A stretch of DNA of 64,000 bases from Bactericera cockerelli (Eukaryota; Arthropoda; Insecta; Hemiptera; Triozidae): contig CM044961.1 of the NCBI GenBank assembly GCA_024516035.1, forward strand, positions 7,681,796-7,745,795, in the 5' to 3' direction. Positions within the stretch are counted from its first letter, which is position 1. Each line of letters starts with the position of its first letter. Made by a program: the position numbers and the translations under genes. Below the pieces are notes generated by a model. The model was not told the DNA's origin. It saw only the letters and a program-made list of their open reading frames with translations, and searched no databases. Shown piece after piece: positions 28,237 through 38,460 of the stretch.

Positions 28237-28862
28237 GTCTGCTTATCCAGGTAGCGTAGGAATCCGTTGGTTGGAAGAGGGTTGGGTGGAAGAGATTGCC
28301 ATAGGCAATAACCCCGCCCTTTAGTTAGGACTTATGTTTTTATATATTTTCTATTCTTTTTCATTTTCATTGTATATATTGTTTCCATTTTTTTCATTGT
28401 TAAATTAATTATTTCTATGTACATAATGTCCATTTATACCTAATAAAGCATTGTATAATAATAATAATAATAATAATAATGAATTTTTCCTCATTAATTT
28501 GAGTTTATGACTGTTGCGTAGAGTAGGGACACCCGGTAGGTAGCTTGGAGATCCACGTTCATCGCCCGAAACCACCAACAATCTCTCAACATGTGAGGCC
28601 CTCGAGCTCGAGGCAGTGATCTCCAAACCAAGTAAGTAGACAGTCGTGTCTTTTTCTCTCGCTCTGCGCTGTGATCACGACCGCGATCAAAGGAAAATTA
28701 CGCTTTCCCGTGGGCATCCCTTTACAGTCCTGTGCCCTCCAAAGCTACCGTACAATGACCACATAATAATAAGACTCTGAGGGTTAGGTGGTAGAAAATG
28801 CTTTGAGCATTAACCTCGCCTGGTGGGGTTACCTTCCACTAAAGAGTGTTATTATTCTTATT
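28225..28862 (+). repeat. SINE family C split by two insertions
   Basis: Head fragment gcttatccaggtagcgtagg (28238) is cut by a family G element (28266-28483). It resumes as gaatttttcctcattaattt and is cut again by about 240 bp of unrecognised, GC-richer sequence (28512-28755). It ends as ccacataataataagactct to agagtgttatt. Confidence 0.7.
28266..28483 (+). repeat. Family G retroelement, best copy
   Basis: gttgggtggaagagattgcc, ataggcaataaccccgccc, an AT-rich body, cctaataaagcattg and a (taa)n tail. It serves here as the reference copy of the family. Confidence 0.75.
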
Positions 28863-29039
28863 AGGACTATTCCCCTGCGCGCTTGGAGAAACATGTTAGT
28901 CAATAAGCCTGACATACATCAATGTCAACCCCCATCGCAAATATATTAAAAAAAAAAAAGATGAATGTTTCACAGCCGTTTGTCAAATTTGTTTAAACTT
29001 GTAGCATGTAGAGGCTCCTTAGTCGAACGTAGGTAGTAT

Positions 29040-29235
29040 AGATAAAGTATTTGTATTTTTTTTTTTTTTTTTCGTAGCCATGAAACAGGAGCTACTGTAG
29101 ACGCTTATGGTCTGTGTTGTAGCCTGCCCATCCCGTAGTATGCCAACCCTCTGATGGGCGAGAAGTGGTCCGTGGCTGGTAGCGAGACGCTGAGATTCGT
29201 GAGGGGAATATTGACCATAATGTAGCCGAACCTGG
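29040..29235 (-). repeat. SINE family H fragment
   Basis: Reverse body end: ggtctgtgttgtagcctgcc and catcccgtagtatgccaac, also seen at 53640-53690 and 58285-58310. A T-run (29057-29074) precedes it. Confidence 0.6.
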
Positions 29236-30110
29236 ATTAACAGGACTTGTGTCAGCAAAAAATCATGATACAGGACTTGTGTAAGCAAGAAACCTGGATA
29301 AACAGGACTTATGTAAGCAAAAAATCATGATTAACAGGACTTGTGTAAGCAAAAAATCATGATTAACAGGACTTGTGTAAGCAAGAAACCTGGATAAACA
29401 GGACTTATGTAAGCAAAAAATCATGATTAACAGGACTTGTGTAAGCAAGAAACCTGGATAAACAGGACTTATGTAAGCAAAAAATCATGATTAACAGGAC
29501 TTGTGTAAGAAAGAAACCTGGATAAACAGGACTTATGTAAGCAAAAAATCATGATTAACAGGACTTGTGTAAGCAAGAAACCTGGATAAACAGGACTTAT
29601 GTAAGCAAAAAATCATGATTAACAGGACTTGTGTAAGAAAGAAACGTGGATAAACAGGACTTATGTAAGCAAAAAATCATGATTAACAGGACTTGTGTAA
29701 GCAAGAAACCTGGATAAACAGGACTTATGTAAGCAAAAAATCATGATACAGGACTTGTGTAAGCAAGAAACCTGGATAAACAGGACTTATGTAAGCAAAA
29801 AATCATGATACAGGACTTGTGTAAGCAAGAAACCTGGATAAACAGGACTTATGTAAGCAAAAAATCATGATTAACAGGACTTGTGTAAGCAAGAAACCTG
29901 GATAAACAGGACTTATGTAAGCAAAAAATCATGATTAACAGGACTTGTGTAAGAAAGAAACCTGGATAAACAGGACTTATGTAAGCAAAAAATCATGATT
30001 AACAGGACTTGTGTAAGCAAGAAACCTGGATAAACAGGACTTATGTAAGCAAAAAATCATGATTTACAGGACTTGTGTAAGCAAGAAACCTGGATAAACT
30101 GGAAAAACCA
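29236..30110. repeat. 64-bp higher-order minisatellite
   Basis: Two related ~32-bp halves alternate: aacaggacttgtgtaagcaa with gaaacctggat, and aacaggacttatgtaagc with aaaaaatcatgatt. About 13 dimers are present. Some lack the tta before acaggactt, and a few carry gtaagaaag, so variants spread by duplication of several units at once. Confidence 0.92.
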
Positions 30111-30194
30111 TTATGGAGGTTTCCTGCTTAAAAACCCGTTTTTAAAAGCAAGAAAATATTAACAGTCCCCTTGAGTTCTTGTTTATCCAGGTTC

Positions 30195-30415
30195 GATTAT
30201 TAAATAGCTGGGGGGTTTTACCCTTCATTTGCTGGGAAATTACAAACCAGCTACTCAAATTAAATTCACGAAGACTGACTGGGGCCGGGAATAGCCAGCA
30301 TCACGAAGGTTCGAATTTGAATGGTTACCCATCCAAGTCCTAACCTCGCTGGACGTAGCTAAACTTTAGTGACAGAACTAGAACTGGTGTATTCAACGTG
30401 CTATCGACACTGGCT
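30195..30415 (-). repeat. 5S rRNA-derived SINE (family F)
   Basis: Reverse copy: tcgatagcacgttgaataca (5' end near 30410), then accagttctagttctgtc and actaaagtttagctacgtcc match the 5S head. The body follows to about 30195. Confidence 0.75.
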
Positions 30416-30419
30416 ACTC

Positions 30420-31420
30420 ATCATTTTAGTGAGTTCTTAATTTGCCCTGATTAAAACAGGATGTGGTGTGCAGAAAAAAAACCACAAAATCAAGACAATG
30501 GGGTCAATGAGTTGCACAGAGATATTTATTACAAATGCCTTTTTATCAACATTACAGTACAATTTACTGTGGAGGATGGTGAAAAACGGTATAAATCTAT
30601 ATAATATTTCTCGTCATAATTTGAAAAGGAAAAGAAAAATAATTTAAATCAGAAAACCAACAATCGCTTTTATTCTAAATGTCTTATGATAATATTTATC
30701 ATTGTGTATTTTAAAATGATTAACATCTAAAAGTAACGGTTTAGCTGTCGATAAAACAAAATGGCCGTTGGTTTTTCTGTAGAATGGGAAGTGGAGAGAG
30801 CTAGGCAAATACATTGTCGACTAATTAAATTAGGTAAGAAGTAATTATGTAAATAGGGAACTATATTGAATAACAGAAAAATGTAGAGAAGGTAAACGTG
30901 TTTGTACTGTTTAAAAAAAGAAAGAAAGAAAAATAGAAATTACTTTACACTGTCAAAGGTTAACTCAGGTTGGATAGATTTTAGATGTTTTTATTTATCA
31001 AGTTTATAGATATAAAATAGCAAAATTCATTCCTTTAAAGTATAGTGTGGAAATCAGTCTTTGAATTTCTATTGGACTTTAAATTATTCGAAAAAGAGTA
31101 TGTCTTTCACTAAGTTATTTGAATTTACAGAGAAGGTTAAGAGTAAAATTAAAATATTAAATGAGAAGAAAACAAAACAATCCACTTGAACAACGAGCTA
31201 ACTCAACTTAATATTTATTGATTAAGGCTAATGTTTTAATATTTAATTTATTGTATTACTATAGAAAAATGTTCAAGAGTTCAATATTCAATGGGGACAC
31301 AAGGAGAAGATCTTTATTCAAATATAAATTAATGACACTGGAAAGGCTTTTGATTCCAAGACAAAAAACACTTCTGAGAAAAAGTCGAATCAATATCAAA
31401 GAAAACCTTGAGTTCGCGAA
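30420..31420. other. 3' flank of eIF3b
   Basis: AT-rich and unique-looking. The frame at 31218-31736 (+) is the antisense of the last eIF3b exon extended into the flank, and I do not treat it as a gene. Confidence 0.5.
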
Positions 31421-31427
31421 GAAAACT

Positions 31428-31433
31428 TTTATT
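31428..31433 (-). promoter_or_regulatory. eIF3b poly(A) signal
   Basis: AATAAA on the minus strand, about 90 nt after the TAG of eIF3b at 31524-31526. Confidence 0.55.
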
Positions 31434-31523
31434 CAAACACTAATCTCTCCGAAACAATGTCCGTCAAAAGTCTTGCAGAAGCAGAAATTCGACGGTAAAA
31501 AACGGCGTTCCTCAGGGCGCGCT

Positions 31524-31721
31524 CTACTCGCAACTGGTGACTTCTTCCTTGATAACAAACTCGACCACCTCCTCCTCCACGTTCTCCGAGTCCAACTCGT
31601 CCGTGTCCACCATCTTGCGCAGATACTTGCGCTCATCCTTCTCGGCGAGGTAGGTTTCGCGCAGCTTCTCGCGCAGCTCCTCGAACTGTTTGAGCAGCTT
31701 GCGTCGCTTCTCGATGAGTTC
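31524..31721 (-). CDS. eIF3b: eIF3b terminal exon
   Basis: 198 nt, acceptor cgccctccccag. It encodes 65 residues: [26 protein letters not shown]-like basic helix, [15 protein letters not shown] and the acidic end, then [11 protein letters not shown] is a conserved mark of eIF3b tails. Confidence 0.93.
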   Translation of the reverse strand, partial: ELIEKRRKLLKQFEELREKLRETYLAEKDERKYLRKMVDTDELDSENVEEEVVEFVIKEEVTSCE

Positions 31722-34700
31722 CTGGGGAGGGCGTGAAAGGGAGAAGGAAAAATGTTTTATTTAGTGACCAAAGGTAAAGACAGCAAAGGTATAAGTATAA
31801 GTAGTTCTTTATTTAGAAGTAGTCATCGTGGCAGAGTGAGTTAGCGCGCTAGGCATTGCACGCATGGTGACCTGGGTTCGATTCCCAGCGGGGCAGGAAT
31901 TTTTCTGCTCTGTACTTGGATGTTCGGGGTCCACTCATACCTCGTGAGGAAAAATGAGTAGCTGCTTTAATGTGAAGCAGCGACCAGTGGCAGAATCTTA
32001 GGCAAAAAAAATAATACAAGATATTGTAAATTAAAGTGGTAAAGTCCTATGATTTAAAAATACACATAAATTATTTGCATTTTTTTCGGTTGGGTGGAAG
32101 AGCTCACAGTAAAAGAATCCTGCCGTTAAAGTCATAAATTTTTTTTCTAAAGTAGTTACGTTACCTTGGGGCTTGGGGGCACAAAAAATTCAAGCTTACC
32201 TTGGACGCCTTGTTCATGCGCTGTCTATCCTTGGCCTCAAAGGCGGGCGTGTACTTCTTGAGCGACTTTTTGATCTTGTCCACCTGGTCCTTGCTGAGGA
32301 GAGAGGGGGGGCGGGGCCGCCACCTCAGCTGACAGAACGTGTTCGAGTTGAACCGCTTGATGATCTTGCCCTGGAACGACCACTGCCAGTAGCCCGTGTC
32401 CGCCTGCAGGTCGAATCAAACCCGTGGAGTTAATTATAAAGGAAGAGAGAAGAAAATACAGAGAGGATGGGGGAGAAGAACTACGTGTAGAGAATATAAT
32501 GGATAAAATGTTAGAAAGTGAAAGTAAGTGGTTGAGGATAGAGAGCTTATGAGAGAGAATGAGAAATCAGAGCAGTCGGGCCCTTGACGTTATCCCAAGG
32601 TGAGCCCAAGAGGCAGTGTATCTGAAGTAATGTTCAAGTAACGGTTCCAGATGCACTGTCTATAAATGAGAGAGATAGGTTTTTTAGTGGGTGGAAATCC
32701 TACTCCCCATGTTAACCTGGTGTCTTTAAAAGATTTTTCCCTTAAATCCCTCTTAAAAAAAAAAATATAAATGTCAGAAGAAAATGAATTGCAGAGGTAA
32801 AATAAGTTATGGGTGTGATAATAATAATACTCTTTAGTGGAAGGTAACCACCAGGCGAGATTAATGCTCAAAGCATTTTCTACCATTTAACACTCACAGT
32901 TTTATTATTATGTGGTCACAAACTCAAATTACTGAGGAAAAGTTCATGCACTGGATGGTATTCGAACCAACGGATTCGTACACGACCTGGATTACCAGAC
33001 TAGCGCGTTAACAACGTGACTTATAAATGTCAGAAGAAAATGGTTTGCAGGGGTAAAATAAATTATGATTGTGCACTGACACAGACCTAGAGAATATAAA
33101 AAAGCTGAAAAGTGTAAAATAATGACTACTCTATGGACACATAATACTGGATTGTTTACATTACAAGTCTAGTGCCTTAACCACATAGACGTTGAGATAA
33201 GTACAGATACCTATTATTATTATACTATGCTTTATTAGGTAAGAAAAGTAAAAGATATGCAGTAAAATACAATGAAATTATAAATAAAAATAATACTAGA
33301 TTGAACAAAGAAACAAAAACAAAAAGAGAATAAAGCTAATGTCCTACCTAAAGGGCATGGTTATTGCCTATCTCTGGGTGGTGGAATATGGGTGCTCAGT
33401 GCTCAGATCCAATTTCTGGGCTCCTGCCATGTCCAATGATTCTACTCTTTTTTTTTCAAGTCCTACTACAGATAACTCATCACTTTCCACTTGAAACAAA
33501 TTGCTGATAAAATTAAATTACCTTGGTCTTCCACAAGGAAACACCACTCATAACATATCGTCCAGTAGGGTCCCACTCAATGTCGGTAGCCTGATGATGT
33601 TCTACTGCGTTCATCACACTGAAGTCGCCAGTGTCGACAAACTCCAGGGTTCCAGTGTCTCGCAGCTCTGCTAGCACAATGTATGTGCCCTGGAAAGAGA
33701 ATAGGGATTAGTCTACATTAGCACAATACCCATGGATTTTTATATATTTATTTATTTACTTTATTTATTTATTTACAAAACAATCAACAACAATAAATTT
33801 AAAAAAAAAAAAACTTGGAAGTATGTACAAAAAATAGAGAAAAATATTAATTTTTAATTACAATTGTTATTGTAATGATATTGGAATGGATGATGTCTCA
33901 ATGTCCCAATCCAGCTCCAAAGAAATATAAACTCAAAATTTGTCAGTTATCAGGGCTGGGGTAAAAAAATATTGATAGAAACATGATAAAATGAAGTCGA
34001 AAAATTTCGTAATAGACTCGTTTGCGTCGAAAATTGAACTGTTAGAACCATCATTATTTCAGCTTTTAAAAATTTAGATTTATTGTACACTAACCAAACA
34101 ACCAGTGTCCCACTGCTCTGCTAGCACCTTAACCAAACAAGCAACATTTTTTTTTCTTTTGTTATTTTTAGCTGATATTTAGCAAAAATTAAAGAAAAAC
34201 TAACCATTTATTTTCTTGTTATTTAGTGAAAATATAAAAAGATTATTTTGTATTGAAAAAGGATGGGGGATCAGAACAAGTGGTTGACTTACCATGGGGG
34301 ACCAGAACAAGTGGTTGACTTACCATGGGGGACCAGAACAAGTGGTTGACTTACCATGGGGGACCAGAACAAGTGGTTGACTTACCATGGGGGACCAGAA
34401 CAAGTGGTTGACTTACCATGGGGGACCAGAACAAGTGGTTGACTTACCATGGGGGACCAGAACAAGTGGTTGACTTACCATGGGGGACCAGAACAAGTGG
34501 TTGACTTACCATGGGGGACCAGAACAAGTGGTTGACTTACCATGGGGGACCAGAACAAGTGGTTGACTTACCATGGGGGACCAGAACAAGTGGTTGACTT
34601 ACCATGGGGGACCAGAACAAGTGGTTGACTTACCATGGGGGACCAGAACAAGTGGTTGACTTATCATGGGGGACCAGAGCAAGTGGTTGGCTTACAATGG

Positions 34701-36647
34701 GGGACCAGAATTCTCTCTCTCTCCTCTCTCTCTCCTATCTCTCCTCTCTCTCATCTCTCTCCTCTCTCTCATCTCTCTCATCTCTCTCATCTCTCTCATC
34801 TCTCTCATCTCTCTCCTCTCTCTCCTCTCTCTCCTCTCTCTCCTCTCTCTCCTCTCTCTCCTCTCTCTCCTCTCTCTCCTCTCTCTCATCTCTCTCATCT
34901 CTCTCATCTCTCTCATCTCTCTCATCTCTCTCATCTCAATGTATTTTGTTCTTTATAATTATGTAACATACAAACAATTTGAATAAATTGAAGTATTATA
35001 TTTAAAAAAAAAGGATAGACACTTACCATGGGGGACCAGAACAAGTGGTTGGCGGACTTGCGTTCCAGCCGACGCAGCAGGGTGGGGGCCTGGCCTGTCT
35101 TCACCATGTAGAAGGACACGGACACGTTGCTCGGCTCACCTGTACACATTATTATTATTATTATTATTTAACACTATTGGTCAACTACATGATACATTCA
35201 ACACAATATTCAACACATGTTACATTCAAAGGATAAACTCAATGAATGTACATAGATGTTATACAAAAAAAAAAAACAAAAAACAAAAAAACATGAAAAA
35301 AAGAACACAATAGAATATGTAGTGAACCAAGGGGCGAGGTTAAAGCCTGTGGCTTTCTCTTCCACCCAACCCCACATTCAAGAACGAGGATCGGTTAAAT
35401 CGTTAAATGAAGGATAGAAAAATACTAACATCAGATGATATCCCTGTACCTTCAACACAAGATTTTTCATCTTTTGAAGGTGCGTATACCCTCATTGTTT
35501 GTTGAAGATGTTATTGTGAAATATAAATACATGGAAACTTTTTTTTTTTAAATCGAAGTTCAAAACGAGGGACTTTTCTCCTCAGTGTTTCATAATTTTT
35601 TCACCCAGCTCAAGCTCTCCTTTCACACTCCGAACTCTCCTTTCACGAGCTTATTGGGTGTAAATACCTGATCTTTAATTAATTTTATACAACACACATC
35701 ATAATATATATGTAAATTACTCAGTCCATAATAATGTAAAACTATACTTACTTGAATTACCTTTCTCATTATTATCATATTCATCTTTAAAAAAAAAAAA
35801 AAAAAAATACTCTGTAATTATATCTACTTATTGTGTGTGACTTGTAAAAAAGTTTATTATAAAATAAAGTTGAAATTAATAAATAAATAAAATCCCCCCC
35901 CCCCCTAGTTTGAAATTTCGATTACTCGAAATGATGCTTCTATCCCTTGAAATATTTTTTTTAAAGGCTTCAATGGCAGGATTTTCAGAGTGAAGCGGGA
36001 TTCTACTGTGTTCATTCATTCATAGGTTGCATCTTCGTAGCCGAAGGTTGCATCAGTCAATATTCAATATAGCATTTCTCCATTCTTCTCTCTGCTCCGC
36101 CAATCTCTTGCATTCTCCATATGTTCTTATGTTCGCCCACTCCTTGATATATTTTAAATGATAAAATCAGTGTTGACTTTAAATACACGTTCACATTAAA
36201 TAATTCAAGTAGAACCAGAGGTCATTTTAAAAAAAATATTTAAAGAAAGGAATAAAAAAGATGTTAGAAAATATTTTTTTAGTAACAGGGTATTTTGTAA
36301 CTGGAATTCATTAACTGATACCATGATTCATGCTCCATCCACAAACTCATTCAAAGCTAAAATTGATGATTTTTTCTCTATTAAATAGTGCATCAATATT
36401 GTATAACATAACCTCATAATTTTGTTCTGGGCTTAATAGCTTTACTTATAAAACTTGGCCCTTATAAGATTTTCTATTATTATTATTATTGTATCATTAG
36501 AAAGTAAAATGACTCACCGTGGATGACGGCAAACTTGTCCCCCACCGGTTCCCAGGCGAAGGCATGCGTGGGCTCCTTGATCTCCACACTGTCCACAGGG
36601 ATGTTCTTCTCCCGCATGTGGAAGATCTCGAAGTTGTAGTACATCGA
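31524..36647 (-). CDS. eIF3b: eIF3b, translation initiation factor 3 subunit B, 3' half
   Basis: eIF3b is the WD40 scaffold subunit of eIF3 that helps recruit mRNA to the 40S ribosome in the cytoplasm. Five minus-strand exons (36647-36518, 35139-35027, 33689-33522, 32403-32200, 31721-31524) join to 813 nt, or 270 residues plus stop. Recognisable blocks are [79 protein letters not shown] and [15 protein letters not shown], the last blades of the WD40 propeller. After these come [19 protein letters not shown] and a charged C-terminal helix, ending [16 protein letters not shown]. The N-terminal RRM and first blades are missing. No matching exons were seen between 36.7 and 64 kb, so they lie in the assembly gap or beyond the right edge. 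Confidence 0.93.
31830..32060 (+). repeat. SINE family D in eIF3b intron
   Basis: gtggcagagtgagttagcgc to gggttcgattcccagcgg, body tgtacttggatgttcgggg, gaagcagcgaccagtggc. It is antisense to the host gene. Confidence 0.83.
32200..32403 (-). CDS. eIF3b: eIF3b internal exon
   Basis: 204 nt (68 codons), acceptor ttcgacctgcag, donor TCCAAG|GTAAGC. It reads [20 protein letters not shown], then [18 protein letters not shown] and a Lys-rich helix to MNKASK. Confidence 0.93.
32820..33025 (-). repeat. SINE family C in eIF3b intron
   Basis: Reverse copy from the tail near 32820 to the tRNA-like head (aaccaacggattcgtacac, accagactagcgcgttaac). It is sense to the host gene. Nearby, 32672-32750 holds a reverse copy of the segment found in the RTEL1 upstream array. 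Confidence 0.78.
33220..33450 (-). repeat. Family G-like retroelement
   Basis: Reverse: (tta) run and atgctttattaggtaag at the tail side, cctacctaaagggcatggtt at the other end, and a caatgattctac stretch at 33440. It is the same subtype as the copy split by the Tc1-like element at 45994. Confidence 0.68.
33522..33689 (-). CDS. eIF3b: eIF3b internal exon
   Basis: 168 nt (56 codons), acceptor ctctttccag, donor CCAAG|GTAATT. It reads [20 protein letters not shown] to [20 protein letters not shown], a WD40 blade typical of eIF3b. Confidence 0.93.
34255..34710 (-). repeat. 31-bp tandem array of an eIF3b exon end plus 5' splice site
   Basis: About 14 nearly perfect copies of a 31-bp unit. In gene orientation each is CAACCACTTGTTCTGG, then TCCCCCATG, then GTAAGT: exactly the last 25 nt of the exon ending at 35027 and the first six intron bases. 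Unit follows unit without a spacer. Only the units at the two ends differ (ggatcag, ttggcttaca). The array lies in the intron straight after that exon. Confidence 0.95.
34711..34937. repeat. 9-bp purine/pyrimidine microsatellite
   Basis: (tctctctcc)n and (tctctctca)n blocks, about 226 bp. The eIF3b transcript reads GAGAGAGAG-type purine. It stands between the true donor at 35027 and the decoy array. Confidence 0.93.
35027..35139 (-). CDS. eIF3b: eIF3b internal exon, source of the splice-site array
   Basis: 113 nt, acceptor atgtgtacag, donor CCCCCATG|GTAAGT. It reads [20 protein letters not shown] and [10 protein letters not shown]. Its last 25 nt and the six donor bases form the 31-bp unit of the array in the next intron. 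Confidence 0.93.
35150..35375 (-). repeat. Family G retroelement
   Basis: Reverse copy from the (att)n tail at 35150 to ggctttctcttccacccaac at 35370. It matches 2335-2485. Confidence 0.72.
35376..36517. other. eIF3b intron sequence
   Basis: AT-rich, with A- and C-runs (35788-35806, 35895-35906). No gene or named repeat recognised. Confidence 0.45.
36518..36647 (-). CDS. eIF3b: eIF3b internal exon
   Basis: 130 nt, acceptor tgctccccccag, donor CACG|GTGAGT. It reads [20 protein letters not shown] to KFAVIHG. It is the most 5' eIF3b exon visible. Confidence 0.92.
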
Positions 36648-36724
36648 CTGGGGGGAGCAAATAATAATAATATTTTTATTAATTTACACAAATAAATGTT
36701 TCAAATATTTACTTTTTAACCATT

Positions 36725-36965
36725 TGTCACTTTGTTGTTGTTGTAGCCAGCTTGGCTACAGCTGGAGGGGTGAGTGATGGTCAACCACATATTTCTATGT
36801 GCGATCAACCATCATGAGGACTTGGACTTTTCTTTATAAGCCATTAAAGCCTTAGGAAACTGCAAGCTAGCCTGGCTTGTAAGGGTTGGCTAGTCTGTTA
36901 TCTGTTTATAGTCCTCTAGTGAGACACTGGTCTTCTCCCTGTTTAATGTCACCCAGCCAGACTAC
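36725..36965. repeat. Dispersed repeat with 'tagccagcttggctacagct' start
   Basis: gttgttgttgtagccagctt and ggctacagctggagg open a segment that ends in the ctccctgtttaatgtcaccc unit seen at 4100-4270. The opening recurs at 37780-37820, next to the gap. Confidence 0.55.
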
Positions 36966-36994
36966 TATAATTCTACAAAAAACTATTAAAGGCC

Positions 36995-37225
36995 GGCCAT
37001 TCACGATCAGTCCAAACTGTCAGTTTGGACTACACTCCAAACTGTCAGTTTGGACTACACTCTAAACTGTCAGTTTGAACTACACTCCAAACTGTCAGTT
37101 TGAACTACACTCCAAACTGTCAGTTTGGACTACACTCCAAACTGACAGTTTGGACTACACTCCAAACTGTCAGTTTGAACTACACTCCAAACTGTCAGTT
37201 TGAACTACACTCCAAACTGACACTG
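36995..37225. repeat. 26-bp palindromic minisatellite
   Basis: About eight units of ~26 bp (gtttggactacactccaaac). Each unit contains TCCAAACTG-N-CAGTTTGGA or a near form, a perfect 9-bp inverted repeat with one central base. Single-strand DNA or RNA of the array could form a row of hairpins. Confidence 0.9.
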
Positions 37226-37582
37226 GTCTTCTCCCTGTTTAACGTCCCCCAGCTGGACTATTTGTCACTTTGCAGGAACCTACTTCAATAGAAGAGCCTT
37301 TATGTTTTAAGATTCCAGACAATCTACAGTATGCCATTTGTATCTAGTTGACCCCAATGGACTTATAGGACAAAGTCGCTCAGAACCTTAGTGTGAGCCA
37401 CTGTAGGACCACCATTTTATGTGGGGCTATATCCCAAAATGGACCCCAGTGAGACAACCAGTCGTGTATGCGTTAATATTTTGTTCAAAAATCAATGTGT
37501 GTTAATTTATACTTTGAATGTAGGTGAAACATTTTTAGGGGATTTTTTTTCATCCCACTTATATCTTTGCTTCTTTCTATGG

Positions 37583-37718
37583 GCCGAATTATAAACAGAA
37601 TTCCATTCAAGATAAGCTTAAGTCGGGCTTTAGCGCACTGTGATTGGTTGACACTCCGACTTGATGAAGGAATCGGTCTGGCTTATCTTAAATTTTAATC
37701 TTGTTTTATAATTAGGTT
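37583..37718. mobile_element. MITE candidate
   Basis: The ends gccgaattataaacag and tgttttataattagg are inverted, and inside them attcaagataagctt and gcttatcttaaatttt also pair. No clear target-site duplication and no coding capacity. Confidence 0.45.
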
Positions 37719-37982
37719 ATTACTGTCATAAGAAGAAGAAATTTGTTGGTATAATTGTTATTCGTTTTCTAGTAATTGTTGTTGTATCTATGAAGCCACC
37801 AGCTTGGCTACAGCTAGAGGAGCATAAAATAAACTAAAACTACTTAAACTACCAAAATCCTTTCCTTGTAATGTAATAATGTATATTTTTTGTTGTTGTT
37901 GTAATTATGTATATTTATTTTAATTTTTTTTACAATTTTTGTGGCTCTACCAAAAACTACCAAAATCATTTCCTTGTAATGT

Positions 37983-38082
37983 NNNNNNNNNNNNNNNNNN
38001 NNNNNNNNNNNNNNNNNNNNNNNNNNNNNNNNNNNNNNNNNNNNNNNNNNNNNNNNNNNNNNNNNNNNNNNNNNNNNNNNNN
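37983..38082. other. Assembly gap (100 N)
   Basis: Exactly 100 N, the usual placeholder for a gap of unknown size. Both flanks are repeats (gtttggctctaccaaaa-type on the left, family G on the right). Confidence 0.97.
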
Positions 38083-38255
38083 GAGAGTGTCACAGGCAAT
38101 AACCCGCCCTTTAGGTAGGACTTTAGCTTCTTTCTCTTTTTTGTTCTTCTTTCTTTGCTCAATCTATTAATTTTTCTTTATAATTTCATTGTATTTTACT
38201 GTACATAGTTTTGTCCTACCTAATAAAGCATATAATAATAATAATAATAAAAATA
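38083..38255 (+). repeat. Family G retroelement, 5' end in gap
   Basis: agagtgtcacaggcaataac, cgccctttaggtaggac, tcctacctaataaagcat and a (taa)n tail. The start is lost in the gap. Confidence 0.7.
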
Positions 38256-38460
38256 AATGACAGTTTAGCCACTTTCGTGAAATGGGAGTAGCAGTCGTGG
38301 CGTGTTGAGCCAATCCAATTTATCTTTAGTAGAGCGAAAAGCATTGCGAAAATATAGCAAAAGAAATCAAATAAAAGTATTGGGAACTCTGGCGTTGCGA
38401 GTGTTTCGCGAGCTCTGCATGAGACACAGGCAGTGTCCGAAGTTCTGAGTCTCCAAGTAC

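Noticed and set aside
27320..30110. CRISPR-like array
   Set aside because: Direct tandem repeats with no unique spacers, in a eukaryotic genome.
31218..31736. 172-codon frame on the + strand
   Set aside because: It is the antisense of the last eIF3b exon plus flank. The sense strand has clear eIF3b homology and splice sites.
34604..34986. Ser-Leu and Arg-Glu repeat frames
   Set aside because: Products of the 9-bp pyrimidine microsatellite. All frames of such a repeat stay open.
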